Shown: positions 1 to 23,841, counted from the stretch's first letter. The stretch: 64,000 nucleotides of DNA from Hyperoplus lanceolatus (GCA_026929865.2 CM049402.1:10250001-10314000), one strand, 5' to 3'. Notes: generated from the letters alone by a model not told the origin. Translations and numbers: made by a program.

Positions 1-69
1 CAATGAAAAAATACGTTGTTCCAAGGGAAAGTCCTGCAATCAAAAACTAAAGGGGGAGCCAGCTATCCT

Positions 70-620
70 AGAGAATGCTTGTTGTCCAAATACTTTAAGT
101 CAAAATCAGTGAATATCTCATCACGATTCTCGACTCATCAATATTATGTGTGCGCTGAAGAAAATCTGGTGTTGATATACAGCCTAGGTTCTGTAAACTG
201 GTATGTAAACAAAGGGACCCACCGTAGCTAGGAACATACCAGTTTACAGAGCCTAAGCTGTGAATGAACACCAGATTTATATTCCGGACAGACACAGTAC
301 GGACAGGTAATGGATTGTGAAGACAAGATTACAACAAGCATTTTCCAGAATCGCTGTGTCTTTAATACTCAGCCTAGGCTCTGTGAAAGGGCATGTTGCT
401 AGCTACTGCAAGCCCTGTTTGTTTATATAGCAAACTCTTTGTTTAAATAACAGTTTGCAGGGTCATGGCTGTGTACCAGAATTGTTTTCAGTGCACACAC
501 AGTAGTCTGTGGACATGAAGCGGATCGTGAGGAGGAGGAGATATTCACTGATTTTGACATGAGGTGATTTTGACAACAAGCGTTTCCCCGAAATCGCTGA
601 CTCCACCTTTAATAGTTGAG
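70..620. mobile_element. Palindromic MITE-like repeats, one complete copy plus a second half copy
   Basis: The left half (about 75-200: a GCTTGTTGTC motif, then TCACGATTCTCG, then a CTGGTGTTGATATACAG motif) is followed by its inverted counterpart (about 205-355), giving a foldback of roughly 280 bp. A second, partial copy follows to about 620 and ends with GATTTTGACAACAAGCG. The same family is seen at 27775-28110, at 39680-39972 and, truncated, at 19925-20045. The length and symmetry suggest a non-autonomous DNA transposon; I could not fix the target-site duplication. Confidence 0.6.
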
Positions 621-1122
621 AGTAAAAGTAGGCTGTTGAAGTAAGATTTAGCTGAATGAACTTCAAGAATTAAAAGTGACCTACTGATCCCTTAAAAAAA
701 ATATTAAAAAAGGCAACAAAAGTTCTTTAATGTACAGATTTTTTGTTTTGTTTGTCATGTTTGCAGGATGAGTTAAACATTTAGGCCTTAAGCACAAGGC
801 AACCTAAAATAAATAGGCTTACAAGCATTGCACGACTCGGACTCATCTACATAACTCAAAACACCAGTGCAACACAGGTGGTATGATGGTATGCAGTGCA
901 TTAAACCTATACCCAACTCATTCTATGTTATGAGCTCAGCTGATCTATTTTTGTGCATAGGACTACACATGACAATATAATCAGTAAGCACTGCATTGTC
1001 TACAGTGTTAAAGAAATGTTGTGAGGGAAGAAGTGCAAAAATGTTCTCCAAAAGTGTAGGACTGGAAAGAAGAATAAATGGGTAATGAAATTGTCCACTC
1101 CACACTAGCGGGTAAATGTAGG

Positions 1123-3118
1123 CAGTGTTGGGCAAGTTACTTCAAAAGCGTAATGCGGTATTTATTACTTATTACTGGCATTTCAAAGTAGTTAGTTACA
1201 TTACAATATTACTGTCTTTGAATTGTAAGGCATTACACTACTTTTACATTACTTTTGCATTACTTTCACCAAAATAACATGAAATATGGATTTGGTGTTC
1301 TCAATAGATCTTCTTGTGTTCAATGCAGCTCATTACACAGCAGGAGGTGACATGGTATGGCATAATGACTGAGCTAGGCTTAAGGCTAACACAAGTAGGC
1401 CTATGCTATATAATATAATGGTCACAGTTATGGCTCATGGTGCAATACATTTTATAATAGAAATACTGTATCTTTAGGTATTTATTTAGCTTATATTAAT
1501 ATCAATAGAGCTAGAGCCTACTACTGTAGATTGAAAAAGTAAATTGAGCCTCAAAGATTTGTTTCTTCTGGCGACTTAAAAGCACAAACAAGTCGTTCAC
1601 ATCATCATCAACTTTTGCCTTTTTTAGTTGTTCCAAAGAATTTGCCTTATCATCTTGCCATCTAATCTAAATGATAACAGCCCATTATGTTTGTTTATCG
1701 TCTCTCTTGCTTTGCTAATTCAAAGCCTCCACTCATTATGTTGGGAGTCGACGTATGTGTCAGAGGCATGAATCGACAAAGCGATCAACTCTTATTGTGA
1801 CTTTTTTGCTGCAGCACTTGTAGTGCTGAGGAGAGCTTGCCAACTGCGCTGTCCTTTACGCACCATCATTACCGCCGTTATGTTAAGATTTCATAATTTG
1901 CATCAAAGCAAACCCTTTAGGCGCCGGGTTTTATTTTTTAAAATACTAGATTTTGACACTTAAATTTCAGAAGGCTCTGGATTGAAAGTGGTTTGAGATA
2001 GAGACAAAGTGTAAATGAGACACATATTGAGAATGACCTAAAGTTTATCTGGGGAGTAAATTTTCCCATCTAATTAGCATATTATGACGTCATATGGTGG
2101 CGGCCATGTTGTAGGCTATTATGTAATTTCCATGAAATACCTGATATTTTGAAAGAGAGTTGAACTTATTTAATCAGATTCACCCCTCCATCCATTTGTA
2201 ATGATCTCCACTTTGTTGTAAGCCAACAGTTGTAAACTAGAACTACACCACAAAACTCATGTAAACAGTAGGCGTTTATGATTTTTTTTTACCCACCACC
2301 ATTTTTATTTCCTTTTTTCTTCTATTCTGCATTATTACTATTATCATCATTATTATCATTATACTATGATAATATTAATATATATATAATGCTGCGTCGC
2401 ATGGCTGCACCACTGCTGCGCATGGACGCACCGTGACCGGGGCCGTAGAAAGAGTGAACACCAACTCCCTACTCGTTAACTTTTTGCTTGCCATATCTCT
2501 AAATAACTCCTAAATCCAGCAATACCGCTTCAGCATAAATAGCTTCGTGGCACACTATCTCCGATTTCGCACCTAACAACAGCGCGATTCATTTGCAGCC
2601 TGGACGCGGAGATGTGTCACCTCTCTGCTCTGACAGCAGGCAGGGACTCGCTCCTAGGGGCTGCTCCGAGACTGACCGCCTCCGAGTGCTCTTAGACGGG
2701 GAGGGGCTCGCGGCAGCACCCGCTGCTCGTTGAGCACAGAGTGATACGTGCTTTCACGTCAGAGTCTCCAAACACCACAAAAGTTTTCAATAACTTTGGC
2801 AGTGAGACGGAAGCCAGTAGGCTAGCGCATCTTTGGAATCAATTGTAGCAGCAAATCGAGTTTTCTTCTCCTCTAGCAGTAACATTAGCGTGGTTTTTTT
2901 TCTCCTCTGCGAAACTCGCGGTGTTGGCCAATTTGTATAAAAACAACAAACCAGTCAATTTCGGGTTTAAAATGCATTGTAACGCACGTTTCTGAGCTAT
3001 GTACCGCGTTACATATTACCATTTTTTTTGCTGTAATGCCTTACATTACCGCGTTACAGCAAAACGTAATGCATTACAGTAATGCATTACTTCCTGTAAT
3101 GCGTTACTCCCAACACTG
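1123..3118. mobile_element. hAT-type non-autonomous DNA transposon, 1996 bp
   Basis: The element starts CAGTGTTGGG and ends CCCAACACTG, a perfect 10-bp terminal inverted repeat. It is flanked by the 8-bp direct repeat AATGTAGG (1115-1122 and 3119-3126). The paralogous copy B at 22480-22487 has a single AATGTAGG, the pre-insertion state. An 8-bp duplication and CAG-initial ends are characteristic of the hAT superfamily. Subterminal sequence is rich in GTAATGC/TTACATTAC motifs. I see no transposase reading frame, so the copy is non-autonomous or internally decayed. Confidence 0.85.
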
Positions 3119-3615
3119 AATGTAGGCTATGGGAAATAGTCAGCCTACTTCCTGAGGCTACCACCGATTCACCGTTACTTTACTTACAGCTGAATCTTTA
3201 AACTGAATGAAAACTCTTACAAAGCAGTATTTTACACTTACTCACCCACTGACAAGCAGGCGCTCAGCAAAAACAACACAATCATCCTCTGCTGTCAATC
3301 CAAACCAGAAGTCCAGAGAAAACGAAAACCGCCTTCGACCAGTCAGCGCACTGTGCGTTCTTGTTGTTCATCAAGACATTACCAAAAACGGGGAAACACT
3401 TTAATGCATGCCCGGTATTAAGATAGTGGTTGTTCAATGCTTATGTCGTAGACATAGAGGTCGTAGCCTATACCCTTATTACTACAGCTTGCATTGCGGG
3501 GTAGAAATCTTGGTATTGGTACCCATCCCACAGGGCGTGGTCTTATCAATAGAGGAGACCTTCAGCTCGTGATGCGTTCGAGTGCGGTCGGAAATGTCAT
3601 CAGGCCCTTAACTAG

Positions 3616-5893
3616 GGTTGCGTTCCGAATCGCATACTTTCTACTATATTTCATTTAACTTTTATTTATCCTCGAGAGACCAATTGAGGGGTGACCCTCA
3701 TTTACAATGACTCGAGTTCAAACAAATTCAAAGGAAAAACAACAATACATTAACAATATTCAACGCAAATACATCAAAAACACCCAACAAAAAGAAAAAA
3801 AAACCCCTATAAACTTTTCCACAGTGTGAAAATTAAGTGTTAGCACTTAAAATTATATGGGTGAGAGTACAATATAGCCTAATTAAAACAGTTACAGTAG
3901 AGTTTAATTTAAAATAGTTTTTTAAATTGGTTAAAGGATATGAAGTTATTTAGTTTAATTTTTTTAGTTTTCAGGAGTTTTTCTACTGACTTGTGGAAAA
4001 GCAAAGCATGTAGTGGAGTCTGATAAAGCCCATCTGAGATTTGAAATTCAGTTAAGTAACGAGAAAAAACCCCCCCCCCCTGAGCCCCCCCCCCCTTTTT
4101 ATAAAAAAAAAGTGTTACCCCAAAATTAAGAAGGAAAAAGTCAGGAGTTTAGACATGAAGTGATGTCTAAACCCCATCACGTAATCAAGGACAGACATAA
4201 AACTTTAATAATCCTTTCCTACTAAATAAAGGGAAGGTGGTTTTGTTCCTATAAAAATAGCCAATTTTTTGTCGTTTTTACGAACAAAATTTTTTATATG
4301 AAAATTAAAAGTGAGTTTATCATCTAACCAGATGCCAAGATATTTGTACTCTGTGACTCTTTCAATTAAGAATCCATTATTTGTAAAAATATTAAAATCA
4401 TTCAAATTTGTAGTTCTTGCTCTGGAGAAACACATATATTTGGTTTTGTCTGTATTTAGAACCAGCCTGAGGTCCACTGACAGTCCTGCAGGGTGTTAAA
4501 AGAGCTTTGTAGGTTCTGAATAGATTGGTGCACCGAATCGGAATGCAATACGTACTGTGTCGTCAGCATAGATGGGCATGACGTTTTTTAGCGATGAAAC
4601 AATGTTATTTATATAAATTGTGAAAGAACTGGACCTAAAATTGAGCCTTGTGGGACACCTTTGTAACGTTAAAACTCGATTGGTATCTCCCGGCCTATCT
4701 CTTACAATGGGGCAACGTATCAAAGGCCGAAGCATAAGGCTGCGGCTTTTCGCTAGCTGTAACAATGTTGTCTACAACCAAAGTCACAGCGAGACAGACT
4801 GTGGCCTGCCCTAAAACCGATTGGAATGGGCTCAAAATGGAAGCACTAGTTAGAAATGTTTTTAACTGATTATTAATAAGTGATTCTAGAATTTTTGCCA
4901 GGCATGGGAGTTTGGAAATTGGCCTGTAGTTATTAAGATTATTTTTGTCACCACCTTTATGTAAAGGAATTACGTGAGCTTTTCCAAATTTTAGGAACTA
5001 TTCCAGAGGGATGGAAAGTTAAAAATATGGGTTATTTGTTTTGATATTATATGTGTCGAAGCTTGATTGAAAACGGGTCCAAATGCCTCTCCCATGACTT
5101 CTTGGGGTTGATGGCGCCATCTACAACAACACTTGTGGGAAGAAGATCAAGGCTGAAAATAGGAGTTTGAGAGACAGGCGGACTACTGGTTGTAGAAGGT
5201 GTACAACCTCCATTTTGAAAGAGTTGACCAGCGCTACAAAGTTTATTAAGCTAAGCCAACTCTTTGATCATTGAGAGGGACTTTAATTGACCATTTAATT
5301 TGAGGGGGAAGGGCGAGAAATGTTTTTTTTTTTTTTCACAGCTTCCCAAAAAAGTGGGGGGTGGGAGGGCAGCGGAGTTAATTCAAGGTAATATCGGTTT
5401 GGCTTTCCTACATGGCGTACCTTATTCCTAAATTGCTAAAAATAGTCCAATTTTTATGGTTGGTTTTGTTTTTTTGGAAAAAGATTTAGGATGTCCCGAT
5501 TCTTGTGGCCAGATTTAGGATGGTTAGAATACCCGGATGGTCTACTTCATGCGGCCAAGATTGTTAGTGTTGAAAAGTGCATCCTATTTGGGCGATTCTG
5601 ACCCACAATCCAGTGCGCACGTGAAGTGACGTAACATCGACGAAGCCATGTTATGAAAACAAACGGGGATGCGACGGATATATGTCCATGATATAAAACC
5701 AAGAGGCAAGATCAAGGCGCAATGTTATGATGAAATAAGAGAGAAAAGTACGTCCCAATAATATGCCTACTGCATCCCATAGACATATATACGTATATTA
5801 TATCTATGACTGCATCCTAACTAGATTCTTTTTATCGTCAGATGTAGTATGTAGAATAGAAAAAAGAAAGAGTATGCGATTCGGAACGCAACC
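3616..5893. mobile_element. DNA transposon with long inverted ends and 3-bp TAG duplication, 2278 bp
   Basis: The left end (GGTTGCGTTCCGAATCGCAT, then ACTTTCT) and the right end (AGTATGCGATTCGGAACGCAACC) are nearly perfect inverted repeats of more than 20 bp. TAG flanks both sides (3613-3615 and 5894-5896), while copy B at 22976-22978 has one TAG in otherwise matching sequence, so the boundaries are exact. A 3-bp duplication suits the PIF/Harbinger group, although that group usually targets TWA, so the superfamily is tentative. The interior carries a decayed non-LTR retrotransposon in minus orientation. No transposase frame was seen. Confidence 0.75.
3650..5340 (-). mobile_element. Decayed non-LTR retrotransposon (LINE) fragment inside the 3616-5893 element
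   Basis: Read on the minus strand, broken frames show reverse-transcriptase features: FTIYINNIV then YADDT at about 4560-4640 (the YxDD active-site motif) and LNTDKTKYM followed by YKYLGIWLDD at 4300-4470, typical of the thumb-side region of L2/CR1/Rex-like LINEs. The 3' end on this strand falls near 3655 in an ATAAATAAAAGTTAAAT-type tail, like tails seen at 53680 and in the SINE at 10370. Several frameshifts separate the frames and no endonuclease domain was found, so it is a 5'-truncated fossil. Homopolymer C and T runs lie at 4072-4097. Confidence 0.7.
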
Positions 5894-6440
5894 TAGGTAA
5901 CGGGAGTTCATCCTCGGTTGGAAAAGTCGAAACGTTTGAAAGGAGATTTTTTTTTGAGGTAAGCATTTTTATATGTGTGGGCTATAGAAAGTATTTTTCT
6001 GCTGGTCCCCTCTGCATCAGTTACAAGGCTGACGTCTGCTTCTACAGCCCACGTCTCGCTGACCGTCACCTCCATAACGGAACCGACTAAATGCTGTATG
6101 CATAATAAGTAGCCTACCTCATACAACCCCACTTAAATAATACTGAAGTTACTATCCCTTTGAATAATCCAAAGTTAAAGTTGTTATAATGCCAGCAAAT
6201 TGCTTTTAGTATTGTTCGATTCGGCCTATAGCCTACCACTGGTGGAAAGTAGCCTAGGCTACATGTAGGCTTCGCAGACACTGTTCTTTTTTTAGGTAGG
6301 CCTACTTGAGTAATTCCATTTCCAGTAGGCTACCTGTACTTTTAGTTCATAGAAATATTGTGTATAGCTTATGTCTTACTTCACTGCATTTATTTAACCA
6401 TTTAAAAAAATGTTTTTAGCTAATAAAGATATATAGCCTA

Positions 6441-8590
6441 ATATATAGGCTATACATAAATAATGTTGTGTTTGGTTTACATGTAAAAGATTGAATGCTG
6501 AAAGAAGCACATTGCACCTGTAGATGACTTTATGGCGTGCGTGTGTCACTTTGTATCACAAATGTTTTGATAAGAGTTATTTATATGAAGTAATATATTT
6601 AACCCTATAAAGCCTGAACCATGAAATAAATGACGAAAAATGATATTACTTATTGGACCTTCTGACACAGAAAAAAAATCAATTTGCAGACATGAGTTTT
6701 AATTTGTATAATTTGTGATACATCCAGTCATTTATTTTACAAAAATGTTTATGTACAAAACAAACAATAACATATTAAACACATCATTGTTAACCTATTC
6801 AACTTTGAGTTCCTTTTAAAAACCTTTTTGAGTATTTAATACATGGAAGATGACCAGTTTTAATTGAGAATGACAACATTATACAGAATACAGGATATGT
6901 ATCCGCTATAATGAATCTATCACGCAGCAAATGAAAAACCCATACATGGAACCAGTATGTTGGAAGAGCATTTCAGAGAGGATTTCAGTTGGCCACTTTT
7001 TTTTTTTAATCACAGCCACTTTATTTAGCTATTTATTATGCGTATGTAAAAATAAAACACAGGTTATAAATATCTCAATTTCTACTCTAAATATACTTAA
7101 TCATCTAATTTCAACATTTAATTGGTTTACCTGAATGATAAAAAGTACGTTTGCTGCTTTATGAAATGCATAATGTATGAACTGAAGAAAAACAATTACA
7201 ACTGACAAATTTGGAGATTCCTTGTTTTGTATACCTGCTGTATTTATTTTGATAGATACTTTTTCCACACGGTTTTACTACAAAAAAAACACTACATTCA
7301 TATTGAAGTGTCAGTTACAATTTTGATATTTTCCTTACGTTAACTTTTTTAAATTGGCAAAAAAAATACATGAAATAACCCTTTTGGCTCACTCCATGAC
7401 GACACCCATCTTGGATGTCTGAATTGAAGGCTCTCTGGGGCATGAATGAATGCCTCCGGTGGATATCCGATCACTGTATGTATTTGATTGTATACATCAG
7501 GTTTTTCAGGAAAAAAATAGATCACACTGATGATGAAGAGGTCTCAAAAATCATATATCAAATATGATACGTATGGCGCTACACAGGGTTAAAGCCCAAC
7601 ATCGACATGAGTGCAGTGCAGAGTTGTTTGTAGGAAAAGGCAACCAGTGCTGACATACAGTATGATATCTACACAAACGCTATGATACAACTTTTAAACA
7701 TTTAGATATGTGTGTGCGCAGGACTCTTGCATGCCTATAAAAAGGTTATTTTGGCGATATGTTAAGTATCCACAGCTCATGTGAAGTTAATTCTCACTAA
7801 ACACTAAACATCAAATACAACAAACCACTTTAAAATACACTATCTGATGAAAGACAAGGCAACAACGACTACTTTTCAAACATAGAGAGCTTTGCAGAGA
7901 GATGGAGAGATGAGGCTATGTTATGTTTACTGTCTTCCCTGAAAAATGATCAAGTCAAGGTCTGGTCTGCGACAAATGATGTGTCCCTGACAGAACCACA
8001 GGAACGAAGAAAGCTATTCACTCAATGAGAATACAGCACTGTCTCTCAGTGAGACGCAAGAGGTAGGAAGTCACTGTAAATAATGCAGGCACTCTCAGTT
8101 TGGAGAAAACTTTTTTACGGAAGATTGCTCTTTGACCTATGGCTTAAAACCTGTGAACCTTTGTCTCACACATGTGGCCATCGAAAGGCTGAAATGTTTA
8201 TAGCAAAACTTAAAATAGATTTGACTAACGCAGGTGCAAAATATGGTCTCCACTTTTTTTTTAACCATTTGCCCTAAAATTTGTCACATGGAACATAATT
8301 GAATTAGCAGTATGTAAAAGAAAAGATCTGTCAATGTGTGAGTAGTAATTAAACGTGTTGCTTTCTGTGTCTATCCTCTAATATCAAACAGAATGGACCA
8401 GGAAATGCACCTTTTCTTGTGACTACTTGCCGGGCAGTTAGATGAGAAGATTGATAGCACTCTCATGTCAGTTCAGTGAATATGAAGCTACAGCAGCCAT
8501 CGGTGAAGAGACATTATCCATAATGACAAATGTCACACCGATGAAAGAATTAGTAACATTTTTGAATGTTCCATTTCCAAATCAAGGCCT
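6441..8590. other. AT-rich stretch without recognisable gene
   Basis: Only short chance reading frames occur, with no exon-like splice borders or known protein similarity. It lies downstream of the 3' end of the minus-strand Ig-like gene and probably contains its 3' untranslated sequence next to 8590. No transposon ends were recognised. Confidence 0.5.
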
Positions 8591-19595
<11,005 letters not shown>

Positions 19596-19866
19596 TGACA
19601 GGTTACTCCCAGGAATCTCCTTGTTAAATGTAAGACTTTTTAATACCTTCTAAATGCCACTGAAAATAAAATGTAATGCCAACATCATGACCATACTTGC
19701 AGAAGTAGGAAGGTAATGGAAATGCTGACGTTTTATTTTAAAGTACTTTAAATAAAGAAAATTTATTTCACAGTATATCACCATCATACCATAGGTCCTT
19801 AACATTAACCAGCTGCAAATGCTCAGGAATGAGTTCAGAGATGTGCAAGAAAGGCAGCAAATGCCA
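19596..19866 (-). promoter_or_regulatory. Probable 5' flank of the minus-strand Ig-like gene
   Basis: The 270 bp between the start codon and the duplicated block is unique within the window and AT-rich. No clear TATA box or CpG island was seen. A separate 5' untranslated exon further upstream cannot be excluded. Confidence 0.35.
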
Positions 19867-20045
19867 CAATGAAAAAATACGTTGTTCCAATGGAAAGTCC
19901 TGCAATCAAAAACTAAAGGGGGAGCCAGCTATCCTAGAGAATGCTTGTTGTCCAAATACTTTAAGTCAAAATCAGTGAATCTCTTCTCACGATTCTCGAC
20001 CTATCAATATTGTGTGCACTGAAGAAAATCTGGTGTTAATATACA

Positions 20046-22280
20046 GTGTTGTGCCTACACAGAGTGTCTCATTTGAAATGTTGTAATGGGTTAAGACTGA
20101 TGCCACAGTGCATTCCAAGAGACTAAAGTCTGACTCTAACGCATGTTTACATAAGTTTCTCTGTAGATGCAACCATCCCAGACCCCTGCGGAGGTCATAA
20201 ACTCATTTAAGATGTGATAGTCCCTTTTAAAAGGTTGGTTAATCCTACCAGACCTTTGGGGATTGATTCTCTGCAAGTTCCACCGGATGAAACTCTATTT
20301 GGAAGCTACCATAAAGTCCAAACCAGACATGGCAGGGCCCAGGCACCCTGCTGTGTTTACCTTATCTCAACTGTGAGACACAAGCTTCAAAGCTTTCTTT
20401 TCCTAAGGAAGGAAGAGCATTGTATTGGCTGGTTCGAATGTAAACACTGCTTGCTGATTATACAACTAACTTCTGATTGGATGTGATAGAAGGTACGACA
20501 TGCTTAAACCTGAGGCCTAGGATTAAGCAACTCCAAGTCCCAGTCTTTTATACTCGCTGGACGAGTTCATGGACTGCTTGAAACATCTCCTCTGTTTTCC
20601 CGGATTCGAGAGAGCTTTCCTACAGAAAACCGCTTCACCAGAGCTGAAGCACACCTCAACCTCTCCTCAAAACAGAACGAACCCACACGCGCAAAGCGTG
20701 AGCAAAGACGCAGGATCCATTCATCAAGACGCCTGCACTGCCCGTTCCACGGACCGGAGCCAGCCAGCGGACCCGCCGAGAAGTGAAGCCGCCTATCACT
20801 TATCATCTGGGCCGTTCCTACGCTGCCCATCGGACCGCAGACAGCCCGCTATTGCAAAGAAGAGCTGCTGATCCCTTGCTTTCCATCCCTTGGCATGGTG
20901 AGGCACGCTGCCCTTATCAGCTGAGCTGGTTCCACACCACTGTCTTCCACAAGACGCGCTCCATCAGCGCACAAGGCCCGGCAAGCGGCCTTTTTTCTCC
21001 TCCTATCTCCTCCAGCTGAAAACCTCCACCCTGCGGCCCAGTTTACGAAGGTTGAGTGCACATGGTCAGCGTCGTACACAGAGGTTGGCTTTGGAAAATA
21101 GACGTATGAGTGCTGCCAGCATTGCTGAAGGGGTGGGGGGTCAACCTGTCAGTGCTTAGACCATACGCCGCACTCTGCATCATACTGGTCTGCATGGCTG
21201 TCGTCCCAGAAGGAAGCCTATTCTAAAGATGATGCACAAGAAACCCCACAGAAAGTTTGCAGAAGACAAACAGACTACGGACATGGATTACTGCAACCAT
21301 GTCCTGTGGTCTGATGAGACCAAAATACATTTATTTGGTTCAGATGGTGTTAAGAGTGTGGAGCGGCAACCAGGTGAGGAGTACAAAGACAAGTGTGTCT
21401 TGCCTAGAGTCAAGCATGGTGGTTGGAGTGTCATGGTCTGGGGCTGCATGAGTGCTGCCAGCACTGGGGATCTACAGTTCATTGAATTCTAACATGTACT
21501 ATGACATACTGAAGCAGAGCGATCCCCTCCCTTCATAAACTGGGCCGCAGGGCAGTACTGCAACATGATAACGACCCCAAACACCCCTCCGAAAGACCAC
21601 TGGCTTGCTAAAGAAGCTGAGGGTAAAGGTTATGGACTGGCCAAGCACGTCTCCAGTCTTAAACCCTATTGAGCATCTTTGGGGCATCCTAAAACGGGAG
21701 ATGGAGGAGCGCAAGGACTCTAATATCCACCAGCTCCTTGATGTCGTCATGAATGGGTAGAAGAGGGTTCCAGTTGCAATCTGTGAAGCTCTAGTGAACT
21801 GCATGCCCAAGAGGGTTAAGGCAGTGCTAGAAAATAATGATGGCAAAACAAAATATTGACACTTTGGGCCCAATTTGGAAATTTTTTCTTTGGGGTGTAC
21901 TCACTTTTGTTGCCAGCAGTTTAGACATTAATGGCTGTGTGTCGAGTTATTTTGAGGGGACAGTAAATTTACACTGCTGTACACTGACTACTTGACATTG
22001 TATCAAAGTGTCATTTATTCAGTGTTGTCGCATGGAAAGATATAATGAAATATTTGAAGAAATGTTAGGGGTGTACTCACTTTTGTGAGATACTGTAGCT
22101 CTGGACTACCACCATCCAGGTTGCCCAGTCCCAAAGCTTTCTCTTCAATCAGCTCAGGCTGCCTACAGCTAATACTGCGATTAAAAAAACGCATCTTCAG
22201 TCTCTCTGCCCAGTGTGCCCACCTAAAATTTCTACAGGCCCACCCTAATCTAACTGTCTAGACTCTAGAAGAACCGGGCC
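20046..22280. mobile_element. LTR-like or composite insertion interrupted by a Tc1 fragment
   Basis: This block is absent from copy A. The first 1 kb is GC-richer, with a possible TATA-like TTTTATACTCG near 20548 and no RT, integrase or gag motif. It might be a solo LTR of a fish retrotransposon, with the Tc1 fragment (21082-22097) inserted and the remaining piece at 22098-22275. Ends and class are uncertain. Confidence 0.35.
21082..22097 (+). pseudogene. Tc1-like transposon, 5'-truncated, with broken transposase
   Basis: Frames in sequence show Tc1 transposase segments: a helix-turn-helix-side piece near 21100-21230, then DYCNHVLWSDETKIHLFGSDG (the catalytic D in WSDE) at 21280-21350, then GGWSVMVWGC, and further on a piece resembling NPIEHLWGIL. 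Several frameshifts and an internal stop separate them. The right inverted terminus ends GTGAGATACTG next to TA at 22096-22097, but the matching left end (CAGTATCTCAC) is absent, so the element lost its 5' part. It is a dead copy of an abundant fish Tc1 family. Confidence 0.85.
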
Positions 22281-23631
22281 AGATTCTATGTTATAGTATG
22301 AGCTCAGCTGATCTATGTTGTGTGCATAGGACTACACATGAAAGTATAATCAGTAAGCACTGCATAGTCTACAGGTGTTAAAGAATTATTGTGAGGGAAG
22401 TTGAGCAACATTTTTCTCCAAAATTGAAGGACTGGAAAGAAGAATAAATGGGAAATGAAATGGTCCACACTACGGGGTAAATGTAGGCGATGGGAAATAG
22501 TTAGCCTACTTCCTGAGGCTACCACCGATTCACCGTTACTTTACTTACGGCTGAATCTTTATTAAACTGAATGAAAACTCTTACAAGTCAGTATTTTACA
22601 CTTACTCACCCACTGACAAACAGGCGCTCAGCAACAACAACACAATCATCCTCTGCTGTCAATCCAAACCAGAAGTCCAGAGAAAACGAAAACCGCCTTC
22701 GACCAGTTAGGCGCACTCTTGTAATTCATCAACAAGACTTTACCAAAGACGGGGAAACACTTCAATGCATGCACGCTATTAAGACAATGGTTGTTCAATC
22801 CATGTTATCCATGTTGTAGCCTACAATACCCGTTTTACTACAGCTTATTGCGGTGTAGGATTCTTGGTATTTGGCCCACCCACCCAACAGGGCGTGGTCT
22901 TGGTGGACTAGGCTACTGCTCGTGATGCGTTCGGGTGCTGTCGGAAATGTCATAAGGCCCGTAACTAGGTAACGGGAGTTCATCCTCGGTGGGTTTTTCA
23001 ACTAAACAACGACAGACATTATGAGAGAACTAAAAAAATGGAGGGTAGGTGTGCACCAAAATAAACCACACACTATGAGAATCCTGCGTTAAGGGGAAAC
23101 ATAATCAGAATCAATCATATGGCTTGAATTCAATGTGTTTCTTTTAAGTTTTGACCTTTTTGTATTAGAAATAACGGGCAAAGCCTACTCGCTTGAAAAC
23201 TGCATTTTCAATTGACACTGTTGCAAATGCTAAGACAAAGTTAGTTCTCTTGTTAGGCCAAACCCACATGATTAAGGAAATATCATGGAAACAGAATGAT
23301 GACCCCAACCAAGGTCATAGGCCTATATCCTAGGCTGTTTAAGACTTGCAGACCATTCTCATTACCCCACTCAGCTGTTGGACTGTGACACAAGTTCACC
23401 TGTTGCAACCTAAACGTTTGGAATTTCTTGGAGACTGGAAAATAGGCCTATTTTAGTCACTCTGTTGTTTTTTTGACTATTGATGTAGTAAAGCATGTTT
23501 GTTAAAAGTCATTCTTATCACTAGTTTAATTATTCAATGATGGCCTTAGTTTCTTTTTTAGGCCTAGACCTAGGCGATATTTAGCCCAATGGCTGGCGTG
23601 ACGGGTTGCATGACAATTGTGCTGAATCCAC

Positions 23632-23841
23632 TTGATTTCTTTCCCGGAATTCAGGATTATACACTCTGCAGTCTGCACCAGTCATCTCCACAACAAACCA
23701 CAGAGACTTAACATCCGGGCCTTCCACTACAACAGAGATGATATGATAACTCATGCCCAGATAAGATTTATGGATGACCACACACAGGAGCAGCTGAAGA
23801 GGAGAGCGATCGCCATTTGCCAGTCCGCAAATCAGCAGTGA
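23632..23841 (+). other. Open frame of unknown meaning, possible orphan exon
   Basis: The frame ends in a TGA after a hydrophilic segment (RAFHYNRDDM, then RRAIAICQSANQQ), preceded by a plausible acceptor (CCCGGAATTCAG at about 23655). It has no ATG at its 5' end. It lies in a stretch of copy B that has no counterpart in copy A. I do not recognise the peptide, and no partner exon was found with matching phase. It may be a captured gene fragment or chance. Confidence 0.3.

Larger units (their letters stand above)
1..6440 (+). repeat. Copy A of a long direct repeat (partner 19867-24110)
   Basis: Bases 1-180 match 19867-20045 almost base for base. About 925-1122, 3119-3615 and 5894-5920 match about 22285-22490, 22486-22978 and 22976-23000. 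Weaker similarity continues at about 5935-6060 and 6340-6430 (partner 23885-24085). Between matching blocks, copy A carries two transposons absent from copy B (1123-3118 and 3616-5893), and copy B carries its own insertions. The partner lies about 270 bp upstream of the start codon of the minus-strand Ig-like gene, so copy A may be the 5' flank of a duplicated gene left of the window (inference). It could instead be a large unclassified repeat family. I see no gene here. Confidence 0.75.

Noticed and set aside
4205..4814. Four separate short frames that could be read as small genes
   Set aside because: The minus-strand ones are pieces of one decayed LINE reverse transcriptase; the plus-strand ones are shadows.
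20567..21079. Open frames of 76-100 codons in the GC-richer block before the Tc1 fragment
   Set aside because: Overlapping frames on both strands without motifs; best explained by base composition of a repeat.
23010..23060. ATGAGAGAACTAAAAAAATG followed by a donor-like GTAGGT, as a possible first exon for the 23632-23841 frame
   Set aside because: The phase does not fit: joining to the acceptor at 23655 gives an early stop.
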